18,650 bases of DNA, from assembly GCA_049613665.1 (NCBI GenBank), contig JBMZCV010000102.1, forward strand, positions 1 through 18,650, written 5' to 3'. Source of the stretch: JBMZCV01 sp049613665 (lineage in GTDB: Bacteria > Bacteroidota > Bacteroidia > Chitinophagales > UBA2359). Under the pieces are notes generated by a model. It made no database searches. It was not told the DNA's origin and worked only from the letters and a program-made list of their open reading frames with translations. Positions 7,888 to 15,974 of this stretch are shown here, piece by piece (the stretch's first letter is position 1; each line of letters starts with the position of its first letter). Position numbers and translations under genes: made by a program.

Positions 7888-7895
7888 TATATTTG
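7888..7895 (+). promoter_or_regulatory. Candidate -7 box for scoB (TATATTTG)
   Basis: TATATTTG matches the Bacteroidota -7 consensus TAnnTTTG exactly. The only upstream TTTG (7868-7871) is 16 bp away, shorter than usual. Transcription from here would begin after 7893, which excludes the upstream ATG at 7893 and supports translation from 7932. Confidence 0.4.
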
Positions 7896-7931
7896 CTTTC
7901 GCTTTTTTACTCAAAAAAATTAAATAAAAAT

Positions 7932-8588
7932 ATGGCTTTAGATAAAAATGGCATTGCAAAACGTATTGCTCAAGAACTAAGAGATGGTTACTATGTCAAT
8001 CTTGGAATCGGCATACCTACTTTGGTCGCCAACTATATTCCTGAAGGTATCAATATAACTTTGCATTCCGAAAATGGCTTGCTAGGTATGGGGCCTTTTC
8101 CAACAGAAGAAGAGGTAGATGCAGACCTTATCAATGCAGGCAAACAAACGGTAACAACTTTGGCGGGAAGTAGCTTTTTCGATTCGGCTACTAGCTTTGC
8201 GATGATACGAGGTGGACATGTCGATTTGACGGTTTTGGGAGCTATGGAAGTATCTGACAAAGGTGATATCGCCAATTGGAAAATACCGAAAAAAATGGTA
8301 AAAGGCATGGGCGGAGCAATGGATTTGGTGGCTGGTGCCGACAATATTATCGTTGCGATGCGACATACTAACCGAAAAGGTGCATCTAAATTGTTGTCGA
8401 AATGTTCGCTACCGATTACAGGTTTGGCGTGCGTCAGAAGGGTAGTGACAGATCTCGCTGTTTTAGATATTACCGAAAATGGCTTCAAATTAGTAGAGCG
8501 AGCGCCCAATGTTTCGGTAGAAGAAATACAAGCGAAAACAGAAGGTACATTGATTATTGAAGGCGAAATTCCTGAAATGAAATTTTAA
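7932..8588 (+). CDS. scoB: 3-oxoacid CoA-transferase subunit B
   Basis: From the ATG at 7932 the protein is 218 residues, the usual length for the B (beta) subunit of succinyl-CoA:3-ketoacid CoA-transferase. The start at 7893 would add 13 unrelated residues and lies on the candidate promoter. NLGIGIPTLVANYIP (23-37) and LHSENGLLGMGP hold the SENG motif with catalytic Glu47, which forms the glutamyl-CoA thioester. GGHVDLTVLGAMEVS and IPKKMVKGMGGAMDLV are also typical. The heterodimer moves CoA from succinyl-CoA to acetoacetate or a similar acid in the cytoplasm, for ketone-body or branched-chain degradation. No A subunit lies in the window; a toxin-antitoxin pair precedes it and a terminator follows. 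scoA may be elsewhere in the genome. Confidence 0.93.
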   Translation: MALDKNGIAKRIAQELRDGYYVNLGIGIPTLVANYIPEGINITLHSENGLLGMGPFPTEEEVDADLINAGKQTVTTLAGSSFFDSATSFAMIRGGHVDLTVLGAMEVSDKGDIANWKIPKKMVKGMGGAMDLVAGADNIIVAMRHTNRKGASKLLSKCSLPITGLACVRRVVTDLAVLDITENGFKLVERAPNVSVEEIQAKTEGTLIIEGEIPEMKF

Positions 8589-8611
8589 ATAATAAACTTA
8601 TTTAAAACGAT

Positions 8612-8670
8612 AAATAGCATATCATAAAAGACTGATTATCAGCCATTTATGATATGCTATTTGTTTTTTT
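8612..8670 (+). terminator. Rho-independent terminator of scoB, perfect 17-bp stem
   Basis: A perfect 17-bp stem (8612-8628 with 8646-8662) has a loop that itself contains CTGA and TCAG, and is followed by a seven-T run (8664-8670). It begins 23 nt after the scoB stop codon. Confidence 0.85.
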
Positions 8671-8692
8671 AGGTAAACTCACTTTTTATACT

Positions 8693-8719
8693 AAAAAGCT
8701 TTTGATGAAGGCTTTTTTT
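8693..8719 (+). terminator. Secondary terminator-like hairpin
   Basis: AAAAAGC (8693-8699) pairs with GCTTTTT (8711-8717) across an 11-nt loop, with more T to 8719. Its A and T flanks would let it act on either strand as a backup terminator between the convergent genes. Confidence 0.45.
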
Positions 8720-8811
8720 AGAAAAATTAAGTTTAAGTAACTTTTTCAATCAAAAACACGATATAACTATCATTTTATACAGAAAAAAACAAATTAAAAG
8801 TTGTAGAAACC

Positions 8812-8848
8812 ATGTCATAACTCCTTGACAATCAAAGAGTTATGATAT
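8812..8848 (-). terminator. Terminator-like hairpin of the minus-strand subtilase gene
   Basis: A 12-bp stem with one G-T pair (8812-8823 with 8837-8848) lies 25 nt downstream of the subtilase stop codon on the minus strand. The T tract after it on that strand is poor, so termination may rely on the further hairpins. Confidence 0.55.
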
Positions 8849-8873
8849 TTGAAAATGCTTTTTTGATGAAGTC

Positions 8874-11800
8874 TTATTTCACAAGTGTCAAGTTTCCTTT
8901 TTGCGTTTCGATAATTTCCTCGCCTGTTTCGTTGTCAATCATAATATAAGCGACATGAAATACATAAACGCCTATTTCACAAGCTCCATTTTTATAAAAA
9001 CCATTCCAAGAAATATTACTATCGGCACTTTCAAATATTTTTTCGCCCCAACGATTATATACCAATAAGCTACTTTCTTTTATCTTGCAATTGCAAATTA
9101 AACCAAACTCATCATTTACTCCATCGTCATTTGGCGAAAATGCAGTAGGCAATAACATAGTGCAAGGCAAGTCTTCTATTTCAGTACAATCCTCAAAATT
9201 TAGATTGAAAGTAAGCAGGCTATCACAGTTTGAATTATTTGTTAAAGTGTCGTAATAAAGCCCTGTCTCAAAGATTTCCAAGCCATTTGGCAATACATAA
9301 ATATCTTCCAAACACAAATTTTCATTGATTTCAATATTTGAGTTTTCGCCAAAAGAAACATCAAATACGAATAAGCTATCGCAAGTTGTATTAGTTGTTA
9401 AAGTGTCGTAATAAACGCCTGTTTCTGAAACTTCTAAGCCATTTGGCAGTATTAAAATATCATTAGAACAGTTGGCAAAAGCTAAAGTATCTATCAAAAA
9501 TTCGCTAAACAAAATATCAAAAACGAGTATGCTATCACAATTTGCATTAGTTATTAAAGTATCGTAATAAATACCTGTTTCAAAAACTTCTAAACCATTT
9601 GGCAAAGTGAACGTATCGCCATTACACAAACTTTCGCTAATTGTGTTGCTGATATTTTCTTGAAAAAGAATATCAAAAACGAGTAAACTATCGCAATTTG
9701 TAACTGTCGTTAGCGTATCAAAATAAATACCTGTTTCTGTTATTTCTACGCCATTTGGCAAAATAAAGATTTCGCCTAAACAAAGAGTTTCAGCAGTTTC
9801 GTTAGTTGCATTTTCATTAAAAGTTACATTAAAAATGAGCAAACTATTGCAATTTGAAACGCTTGTTAGAGTATCGTAATAAATACCTGTTTCAATAATT
9901 TCTAAGCCATTTGGCAATATAAAATTTGCTCCACTACAAAGAACAGTATCTGTTTGATGACTTAAATCTTCGAGCGTCAAAATATTTATTGTAAAGTCTT
10001 GCATATTATTACAGCCCAGAGCATTGGTCAAAGTGAGTGTATAAATAGTTGTTTCGGTAACTGTTGCTATTGGATTTGGACAGTCCGTACAGCTCAAGCC
10101 TGTCGTTGGCGACCAGCTATATTCGTAGTTTGAAATAGGCGTAAAATCGGTCAGTTGTGTCACTAGCGTATCGCCAAAACAAATAGTTGTATCCAAAGTT
10201 GCAGGTATCAAAACAGGCGGAGGTACTACCCAAAGCATGAGACTATCAGTCGTATTGCAGCCATTTGCGTCAGTAATCAAAACCGTATAAAGTGTACTAG
10301 TATCTGTCGAAGAGATTGGATTGGCGATAGTTGCATCGTTCAAATTTCCACTCGGTGACCAATTATAAGTAAGCCCACCAGAAGCATTTAAATTAGCGGT
10401 TTCGCCTTTGCAAATTGTCATGTCTTCATCGGCAGTTGCATTGGCAGCACCTACTGTAATCGTTTGTTCGCTTACTGCCACACAATCGCCATCGCTAGTA
10501 TAAAGTTTGATGCTATAAGTGCCTGTTTCTGTAAAAAAGTAAGAGGTGTCTGGCGTTTCAGCAAAAAGCGAATCATTGATATGCCAGATATACAAAACAG
10601 CATCATTACAAGCAGCTTCAAAATCAATGCTTTCGCCTTCGCAGATAGTCATTTGCGAAGCTGTAAAATCACATTCAAAATTACATTCTTCGCTTATTTC
10701 ACATTCTATACAAGGTGTTTCTTTACTGAGCGGATAATCTGTTGCAGTTTGAGAAAGATTCGTAGGATTGAAACTAATGTTTCCTGTTGTGTAATTTAAA
10801 TTTAGCTCATTCCATGTCTCATTTTCTATCGTAAAATCTGTTTCTGCAAAAGAGCAAGCATCAAAATTAGTATTTGTACGAATCAACACAAAGTCATCAC
10901 CACCAAAAACTCCTCCGCTTATTTTTGCACCTAAAATAAATTCATAGTTTGGCGTATTCGGATTATATTCCATCGCCACATATACATTAGGTACAGCCAA
11001 AGGTTCGAAAGTAGTTGGGTTTTGCATTAGCTTTGTCCATATTTCATTGCCATTTGCATCAAATTTTGTATAGCAAGTGCGAAGAGTGTTATTGTTGGTT
11101 TTGCTAACGGTATTGACATAAATATTGCCTGCCGAATCTTCATTTACATTCACAGGACGTGCATAAATGTCATTGTTATTAGCTGGATAAATTGCTCTTA
11201 CCCATTGCATATTCCAATTGTTATCTATTCTTAAAACTGCTGCATATTCATCGGTTTCGCTACCACCAGAACGCCATGCCAATATTACAAATCCATTATC
11301 GGCTGTTTGAATGAGACTAAAATAACTCGATGTATAATAATTAAGTTGTGGCTGCCATTGTTTTTGCTGCAAAATATTCAAATCGGCATCTATATGAAAC
11401 AAAAATACTGTTTTGTCGTGTTCTATTTCGCCAGCGATATATAAACCACCATTGCCATCGCTAAACACTTCGCCCATTTGGTCGTCGCCACCTAATGAAA
11501 TTGATTTTCCTGCTAATACATTGCCATCATTATCTACTTTTAGCAAGCCTATATCATCACTGCTGCCACCATTAGCATTATACCAACCTGTTATAATATG
11601 TGTATCATTATTAGACTCTATGATTCTACCACTTACTTGTCTTCCACTTGTTACATATTGTTTTGACCAAAGTATATTACCTAGCGTGTCAGTTCTATTA
11701 ATGACCCAATCGCTATTAGATGACCAAGCAGTATTTGCTACAAATGTCAGCATACCGCTATTATTTTTTGATATATTGCCAAAACCTAAACCAGAATTAT

Positions 11801-13853
11801 AATTTTTGCTCCATATTACTTCTCCTGTTCTGGCATCAAAAGAACAAAGTCGTGGATTGCTTCCTGTACGGTAAAGTATTTCGTTTTCGGTATCATAAAA
11901 AGGAACATACCCAAAACCATTATCCTCATTTGTACCATAAATGCTAGCATATTCACACATTTCGTCTTCGCCAATATGCAAAGTCGTTACGGTAGCTGTT
12001 CCATTTATATCCGCTTCGCAAAAATCATTTGAAACGCTCACTAAGCTATAAGTTGTCGTATCGCTAGGCGTGACATTGAAAAAATAAGGCACATTTTCTA
12101 TATCTTCAATGGTATATTCATTTTCGCCATCGCTATAAACCAAATTAAAAGGCAAAGAACCATCATAATTTATGCCCAAACTCGCTGTTGTATTCGCAAT
12201 AATCGTTGTTGTTCCGCTCAATGTAGCTGTTGGCGTTCCTATTGTTACTTGTTTTGTAATGCTGTGGTTGCCATACGGATTTGTCGTTGTGAGTGTAATA
12301 TCGTAAGTTCCTGCTGTCGCAAAACTAACACTCGCATTTTGGCCATTAAAACTCGCAGGCGTTCCATTTTCAAAAGCCCAATCATAAGCCGTAATTTGCG
12401 GCCCCGAACTTTCTGCTGTCAAATCAATGGTTTCGCCAACACAATAAATATCAAAATCAATAGAAAAAGCAGAAATAGGAGGAACTTGCAAACAGTTGAT
12501 AATTTCGCCTACATCAATCAAACCACTTCCCATTTGCCCAACAAAATCTGGGTTTTGAGCATCAATATTTATAGCCGTATCATCTAAACAATTTTCTACA
12601 TCTTGTGGCGACAAAGTAGCATCAAAGCAAAGCATGAGACCAACAACGCTGCTCACAAAAGGGCAAGCCATAGAAGTACCATTAAATTCGCCATAAGCAT
12701 CATCAGCACCTGCCAAAGTGCTTAAAATATCTTGGCCTGGAGCCATAATATCAATCGTAGCACCAAAATTGGAGAAATAAGTAATTTCATCGTCGTCGTT
12801 TGTTGCACCTACACTAATCACGCCATCATACGAAGCTGGATACATCGGAATGGCACTCGCATCATTTCCTGCTGCCGCAATGCAAGTGATGCCCAAATCA
12901 TTGGCCAACAAAAACATATCTTGATAAGTTTGCGAAAAACCGCCGCCGCCCCATGACATACTCATAATGTGTGGCTGACTTGCCAAAGCATATTCAACGC
13001 CGCTATAAGCACCATCTAAGCCGCCACCACAGCTTCCATCACTTTTAATTTTTACAGCCATAATTTTGCTGCGAAAACCCACAGAAGCAATGCCGATACT
13101 ATTATCAGTTGTAGCCGCCACAATTCCTGCAACGTGTGTGCCATGCGTAAAACAGCTATTGGAAGCAATGCTCAAATCTGGATTAGGATTATTGTCATTA
13201 TTGGCAGCGTCCCAGCCGTTGATGTCATCGACATAACCATTTCCATCATCATCGATATTGTTATTGGGAATTTCGTTTGGGTTTTGCCAAATATTATCTG
13301 CCAAATCTTCATGCGTCAATCTTACCGCATCGTCAATCACAGCAATTACGATTTCTTCATTGCAAGTAATACTTGAAAAGTCGCAAGTTGCATTGGTCAA
13401 AACATTAAACATATCTGCCACATTTGTATTTTCCATTCCCCATTGTTGGCCTAAAAATGGGTCATTTGGTGTGCAGAAAGCTTGATACAAAGGTACTTTT
13501 TCGGCATAAGCCACATAATTTAGCCTTTCTAGTTCTTTGATAAAAAGTTTATGATTGCTTGTTTCTGTTTTATTTTTTTCTAGCAAATAAACATCACTCA
13601 AACGCTGATATTTGAGATTTGGAAATGCTTTTTTTAGGCTAAAAGCTTCATTTTTTTCTAAAAGCCTATAAAAGCCTGGAAAATCATTTTCTAAATTTTG
13701 CGTAGCTTTTTCATCATTTTTTTCCCAAATAAAAGAACAATCATTTTCTATTTTTATGAAAAACTGTCCTTCAACGTAATTGTTATTATTTGCTTTTGAG
13801 TCTGAAAAAAGGAAAAAAAAGAAAAATAAATAAGTTGTAACTTTTTGTTGCAT
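8874..13853 (-). CDS. Very large secreted subtilisin-like protease with five tandem repeats and T9SS type B sorting domain
   Basis: The 1659-residue product has a signal peptide (1-21) and a pro-region (about 22-125). The S8 catalytic domain (about 130-455) has Asp174 in AVIDD, His237 in HGTHVAG, oxyanion Asn330 in AAAGN and Ser394 in GTSMACP, so the triad is complete. NNNIDDDGNGYVDD (197-210) is an Asp-rich calcium-binding-like insert. A PKD-like domain (about 458-545) follows, then a second beta domain, a propeller-like region with repeated 'G-x-I-x-W-x-K' strands (about 640-1005), and more Ig/PKD-like modules (about 1030-1300). Next come five 52-residue repeats (1305-1564). The C-terminus, with PTAFSPNDDGVNDEF, VYNRWGEKIFES and NLTLVK, is the gliding-motility-associated, type B T9SS sorting domain. 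The enzyme is therefore secreted and probably surface-bound, degrading extracellular protein. It is transcribed alone; a MITE-like element lies 57 bp upstream of its start codon. Confidence 0.93.
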   Translation of the reverse strand: MQQKVTTYLFFFFFLFSDSKANNNNYVEGQFFIKIENDCSFIWEKNDEKATQNLENDFPGFYRLLEKNEAFSLKKAFPNLKYQRLSDVYLLEKNKTETSNHKLFIKELERLNYVAYAEKVPLYQAFCTPNDPFLGQQWGMENTNVADMFNVLTNATCDFSSITCNEEIVIAVIDDAVRLTHEDLADNIWQNPNEIPNNNIDDDGNGYVDDINGWDAANNDNNPNPDLSIASNSCFTHGTHVAGIVAATTDNSIGIASVGFRSKIMAVKIKSDGSCGGGLDGAYSGVEYALASQPHIMSMSWGGGGFSQTYQDMFLLANDLGITCIAAAGNDASAIPMYPASYDGVISVGATNDDDEITYFSNFGATIDIMAPGQDILSTLAGADDAYGEFNGTSMACPFVSSVVGLMLCFDATLSPQDVENCLDDTAINIDAQNPDFVGQMGSGLIDVGEIINCLQVPPISAFSIDFDIYCVGETIDLTAESSGPQITAYDWAFENGTPASFNGQNASVSFATAGTYDITLTTTNPYGNHSITKQVTIGTPTATLSGTTTIIANTTASLGINYDGSLPFNLVYSDGENEYTIEDIENVPYFFNVTPSDTTTYSLVSVSNDFCEADINGTATVTTLHIGEDEMCEYASIYGTNEDNGFGYVPFYDTENEILYRTGSNPRLCSFDARTGEVIWSKNYNSGLGFGNISKNNSGMLTFVANTAWSSNSDWVINRTDTLGNILWSKQYVTSGRQVSGRIIESNNDTHIITGWYNANGGSSDDIGLLKVDNDGNVLAGKSISLGGDDQMGEVFSDGNGGLYIAGEIEHDKTVFLFHIDADLNILQQKQWQPQLNYYTSSYFSLIQTADNGFVILAWRSGGSETDEYAAVLRIDNNWNMQWVRAIYPANNNDIYARPVNVNEDSAGNIYVNTVSKTNNNTLRTCYTKFDANGNEIWTKLMQNPTTFEPLAVPNVYVAMEYNPNTPNYEFILGAKISGGVFGGDDFVLIRTNTNFDACSFAETDFTIENETWNELNLNYTTGNISFNPTNLSQTATDYPLSKETPCIECEISEECNFECDFTASQMTICEGESIDFEAACNDAVLYIWHINDSLFAETPDTSYFFTETGTYSIKLYTSDGDCVAVSEQTITVGAANATADEDMTICKGETANLNASGGLTYNWSPSGNLNDATIANPISSTDTSTLYTVLITDANGCNTTDSLMLWVVPPPVLIPATLDTTICFGDTLVTQLTDFTPISNYEYSWSPTTGLSCTDCPNPIATVTETTIYTLTLTNALGCNNMQDFTINILTLEDLSHQTDTVLCSGANFILPNGLEIIETGIYYDTLTSVSNCNSLLIFNVTFNENATNETAETLCLGEIFILPNGVEITETGIYFDTLTTVTNCDSLLVFDILFQENISNTISESLCNGDTFTLPNGLEVFETGIYYDTLITNANCDSILVFDILFSEFLIDTLAFANCSNDILILPNGLEVSETGVYYDTLTTNTTCDSLFVFDVSFGENSNIEINENLCLEDIYVLPNGLEIFETGLYYDTLTNNSNCDSLLTFNLNFEDCTEIEDLPCTMLLPTAFSPNDDGVNDEFGLICNCKIKESSLLVYNRWGEKIFESADSNISWNGFYKNGACEIGVYVFHVAYIMIDNETGEEIIETQKGNLTLVK
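9162..9941 (-). repeat. Five in-frame tandem repeats of exactly 156 bp (52 residues)
   Basis: The hallmark CCATTTGG (minus strand encodes PNG) occurs at 9283, 9439, 9595, 9751 and 9907, exactly 156 bp apart each time. Each 52-residue unit reads LPNGLE, then ETGxYxDTL, then NC(D/N)SLLxF, with a Cys at position 2 or 3 and another at about 31. The units diverge in base sequence but none has gained or lost a codon. They lie between the Ig/PKD-like modules and the T9SS tail, and probably form a stalk or adhesive array. Confidence 0.9.
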
Positions 13854-13910
13854 ATAGTTTTGTTTTAGTTAGATTTTTTATTAGAATAAAAGACAGGTTT
13901 TGATGTTTTA

Positions 13911-14071
13911 GAGGCTGTTTAGATTTTGTTTTTGATGCTGAAAAAGCTAGATTTTTTGTTCAAATTGATACTTTTTTGAGTGGCATAGCACCGCTACGGC
14001 TCGAAAAAAAGGGAAAATTTGAGCGGAAAAGATGCTTTTTTTAAGCCAAAGAATAGAATTTAAACAGCCTC
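13911..14071. mobile_element. MITE-like element, 161 bp, with TIRs and TTA target duplication
   Basis: Both ends carry GAGGCTGTTTA as perfect 11-bp terminal inverted repeats, and similarity between the arms continues for about 23 bp and more weakly to the centre. The whole element can fold into one long hairpin with apex TAGC-ACC-GCTA (near 13986-13996). The flanks are TTA (13908-13910) and TTA (14072-14074), a 3-bp target duplication. Termini starting GAG with a TNA duplication are the features described for the IS1031 group of the IS5 family, so this may be a non-autonomous derivative. It encodes no protein and would need a transposase from elsewhere. Confidence 0.7.
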
Positions 14072-14113
14072 TTACAAGATAAGTTTTTTATAATGTAAAA
14101 CAATGTAACTTTT

Positions 14114-14155
14114 CACGAAAAAGAATCAAAAAAAACCTTTTCATTCTTTTTCGTG
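14114..14155. other. Perfect 13-bp inverted repeat (unassigned hairpin)
   Basis: CACGAAAAAGAAT (14114-14126) and its inverted copy (14143-14155) flank a 16-nt loop. No gene ends nearby, because both neighbours read away from this point, so it is not an ordinary terminator. It could be part of a small RNA, an operator or the remnant of a repeat. Confidence 0.5.
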
Positions 14156-14262
14156 CATTTGTTTTGCACTTTGCAGTAGCTTTTTTATCTTGCACTTTCT
14201 AGTTGCTTTACACTTAAAAAAAAGAAAAAGCACTTCACTATTAATTAAAAATAACAGGATTA

Positions 14263-14298
14263 AGTTCCTAAACAAAGGAACTATGTACGCTTTTTTTT
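14263..14298 (+). other. Hairpin followed by T run upstream of proS
   Basis: AGTTCCT (14263-14269) pairs with AGGAACT (14276-14282), with a 6-nt loop, and eight T follow after a short gap (from 14291). Lying about 150 nt before proS, it might end a short leader RNA or an unseen small RNA; this is only a possibility. Confidence 0.35.
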
Positions 14299-14341
14299 GA
14301 TTATAGATATTAACGAAAAATTTAAAAAAATGCCCTTATGT

Positions 14342-14411
14342 GAAAGCTAACACCTTAATTTTCAATGCGTTAGCAAATCAAATAGGCGATATTAATTGGT
14401 GCTTGGCACTT
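14342..14411 (+). repeat. Mosaic leader repeat, copy C (in front of proS)
   Basis: The first 24 bp (14342-14365) are identical to 1911-1934 in copy A. GCTTGGCACTT (14401-14411) is identical to 4912-4922 in copy B. The first block is a hairpin here: GCTAAC pairs with GTTAGC about 15 bases on. The repeat ends 38 nt before the proS start codon, so it lies in the leader or promoter region. Confidence 0.55.
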
Positions 14412-14449
14412 ACAGGAAAATTAAAATCCGAAAATTTTAAACACAACCA

Positions 14450-15931
14450 ATGAGCAAAGGAATAACGAGCCGTGCCGAAGATGCGGCAAAATGGTACACC
14501 GACATTGTCATGAAAGCAGATTTAGCCGAACACTCGGCAGTAAGAGGCTGTATGGTTATCAAACCCTATGGCTGGGCAATTTGGGAAAATATGAAAGCGG
14601 TCTTAGATGCTAGATTCAAAGCGACAGGCCATGTAAATGCTGCATTTCCGCTATTTATCCCCAAAAGTTTTTTGAGCAAAGAAGCAGACCATGTAGAAGG
14701 TTTTGCGAAAGAATGTGCAGTAGTCACACACTACCGATTGAAAAATGACCCCAATGGAAAAGGCGTTATCGTAGATCCTGAAGCAAAATTGACGGAGGAA
14801 TTGATTGTTCGACCAACTTCTGAAACGATTATTTGGCATAGCTACAAAAACTGGATAAACTCACATCGTGATTTGCCTATTCTCATCAATCAGTGGGCAA
14901 ATGTAGTGCGTTGGGAAATGCGTACTCGCTTGTTTTTGCGTACCGCAGAATTTTACTGGCAAGAAGGACACACTGCTCACGCCACGAAAACAGAAGCCAT
15001 CACAGAAGCAGAATTGATGCTAAAAGAGTATGCCAATTTTATGGAAACTTATATGGCAGTACCTGTTATCAAAGGCATGAAAAGCGAAAGCGAGCGTTTT
15101 GCTGGAGCAGATGAAACTTACACTACCGAAGGCATGATGCAAGACGGAAAAGCTTTGCAAATGGGAACATCTCACTTTTTGGGGCAAAATTTTGCGAAAG
15201 CTTTTGATGTGAAGTTTAGAGACAAAAACAACAAAGAGTCTTATGTTTGGGCGACATCTTGGGGTGTTTCTACTCGCTTGATGGGCGCGTTGATTATGGC
15301 ACACTCTGACGATGCTGGCTTGGTATTGCCTCCAAAACTTGCACCTATTCATATCGTAGCTGTGCCGTTGGTGAATAAGAAAAACAAAGATAGAAAAGAC
15401 GAAATTGATACTTTGGTAGCCGACTTAAAAGCTGATTTAGCAAAATGTAACATCGTATTGAAATATGATGATGACGACTCGAAGCGTGCAGGTTTCAAGT
15501 TTGCGGAATACGAATTGAAAGGTGTGCCATTGCGTTTGGCTATCGGTTTCAGAGATTTGGACAAAGGAAAAGTAGAAATGGCTCGTCGTGATACAGGCGT
15601 AAAAGAGTTGTACGATGTCGAAAATCTTGGGCAAACCGTAAGAGATTTGCTAGACGATATTCAGCAAAATATTTACAACAAAGCTTTGACTTTCAGAGAT
15701 GAACACATTACGAAAGCTGATACTTTTGAAGAATTTAAAAACATTTTAGATACGAAAGGTGGTTTTGTTTCGGCACATTGGGACGGCTCGAAAGAAACAG
15801 AATCGGCTATAAAAGAAGCGACAAAAGCAACTATTCGCTGTATTCCTTTGAATAATGAGCTAGAAGATGGTGTTTGCGTTTTTTCTGGCCAGCCTTCTAC
15901 GCAAAGGGTTTTGTTTGCGAGAGCTTACTAA
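14450..15931 (+). CDS. proS: Prolyl-tRNA synthetase, short archaeal/eukaryal-like type
   Basis: The 493-residue enzyme attaches proline to tRNA-Pro using ATP in the cytoplasm and is essential. It lacks the large editing insertion of E. coli-type ProRS and has the extra C-terminal domain of the archaeal/eukaryal-like class. Visible motifs are motif 1 (VRGCMVIKPYGWAIWENM, 31-48), the TSE loop in RPTSETIIW (121-129), motif 2 with Arg154 and Glu156 running into FYWQEGHTAHA (168-178), and motif 3 GVSTRLMGALIM (272-283). The anticodon-binding domain covers about 298-400, and the protein ends in the conserved Tyr493 (LFARAY). The C-terminal zinc site of thermophilic relatives is mostly gone: AHWDGSKE and GVCVFSG keep one of the expected Cys. 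The start is the first ATG in frame with motif 1. A membrane-protein gene follows after 43 bp. Confidence 0.97.
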   Translation: MSKGITSRAEDAAKWYTDIVMKADLAEHSAVRGCMVIKPYGWAIWENMKAVLDARFKATGHVNAAFPLFIPKSFLSKEADHVEGFAKECAVVTHYRLKNDPNGKGVIVDPEAKLTEELIVRPTSETIIWHSYKNWINSHRDLPILINQWANVVRWEMRTRLFLRTAEFYWQEGHTAHATKTEAITEAELMLKEYANFMETYMAVPVIKGMKSESERFAGADETYTTEGMMQDGKALQMGTSHFLGQNFAKAFDVKFRDKNNKESYVWATSWGVSTRLMGALIMAHSDDAGLVLPPKLAPIHIVAVPLVNKKNKDRKDEIDTLVADLKADLAKCNIVLKYDDDDSKRAGFKFAEYELKGVPLRLAIGFRDLDKGKVEMARRDTGVKELYDVENLGQTVRDLLDDIQQNIYNKALTFRDEHITKADTFEEFKNILDTKGGFVSAHWDGSKETESAIKEATKATIRCIPLNNELEDGVCVFSGQPSTQRVLFARAY

Positions 15932-15974
15932 TCTAAAGTGAAAACTTACTTTTACGAAACTTAATAATGCTAAA

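Larger units (their letters stand above)
8589..8873. other. Convergent intergenic region with three hairpins
   Basis: The 285 bp between the convergent scoB and subtilase genes hold three separate hairpins (8612-8670, 8693-8719, 8812-8848), listed individually. No coding region was seen. Confidence 0.6.
13854..14449. other. Divergent intergenic region with MITE, hairpins and leader repeat
   Basis: This 596-bp region separates the divergent subtilase and proS genes. It contains the MITE-like element (13911-14071), a 13-bp perfect hairpin (14114-14155), an imperfect 26-bp direct repeat (14164-14189 and from 14190), a 7-bp hairpin followed by a T run (14263-14298) and leader repeat copy C (14342-14411). 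No gene was seen. No clear TAnnTTTG promoter was found for either flanking gene. Confidence 0.6.

Noticed and set aside
7893..7931. Upstream in-frame ATG extending ScoB by 13 residues
   Set aside because: It overlaps the TATATTTG box and gives residues outside the family; 7932 gives the usual 218-residue length.
9162..9941. Regular 156-bp periodicity considered as a CRISPR or satellite array
   Set aside because: The repeats lie in frame inside a continuous protein-coding gene and differ throughout; there are no short identical repeats with unique spacers.
10464..13485. Several plus-strand open frames of 60-130 codons opposite the subtilase gene
   Set aside because: They are shadows of the long minus-strand gene, with unlikely composition and no domains.
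14342..14375. GCTAAC...GTTAGC hairpin considered as an integron attC site
   Set aside because: The core bases do not fit RYYYAAC/GTTRRRY, there is no integrase in the window, and the same block occurs as a leader repeat elsewhere.
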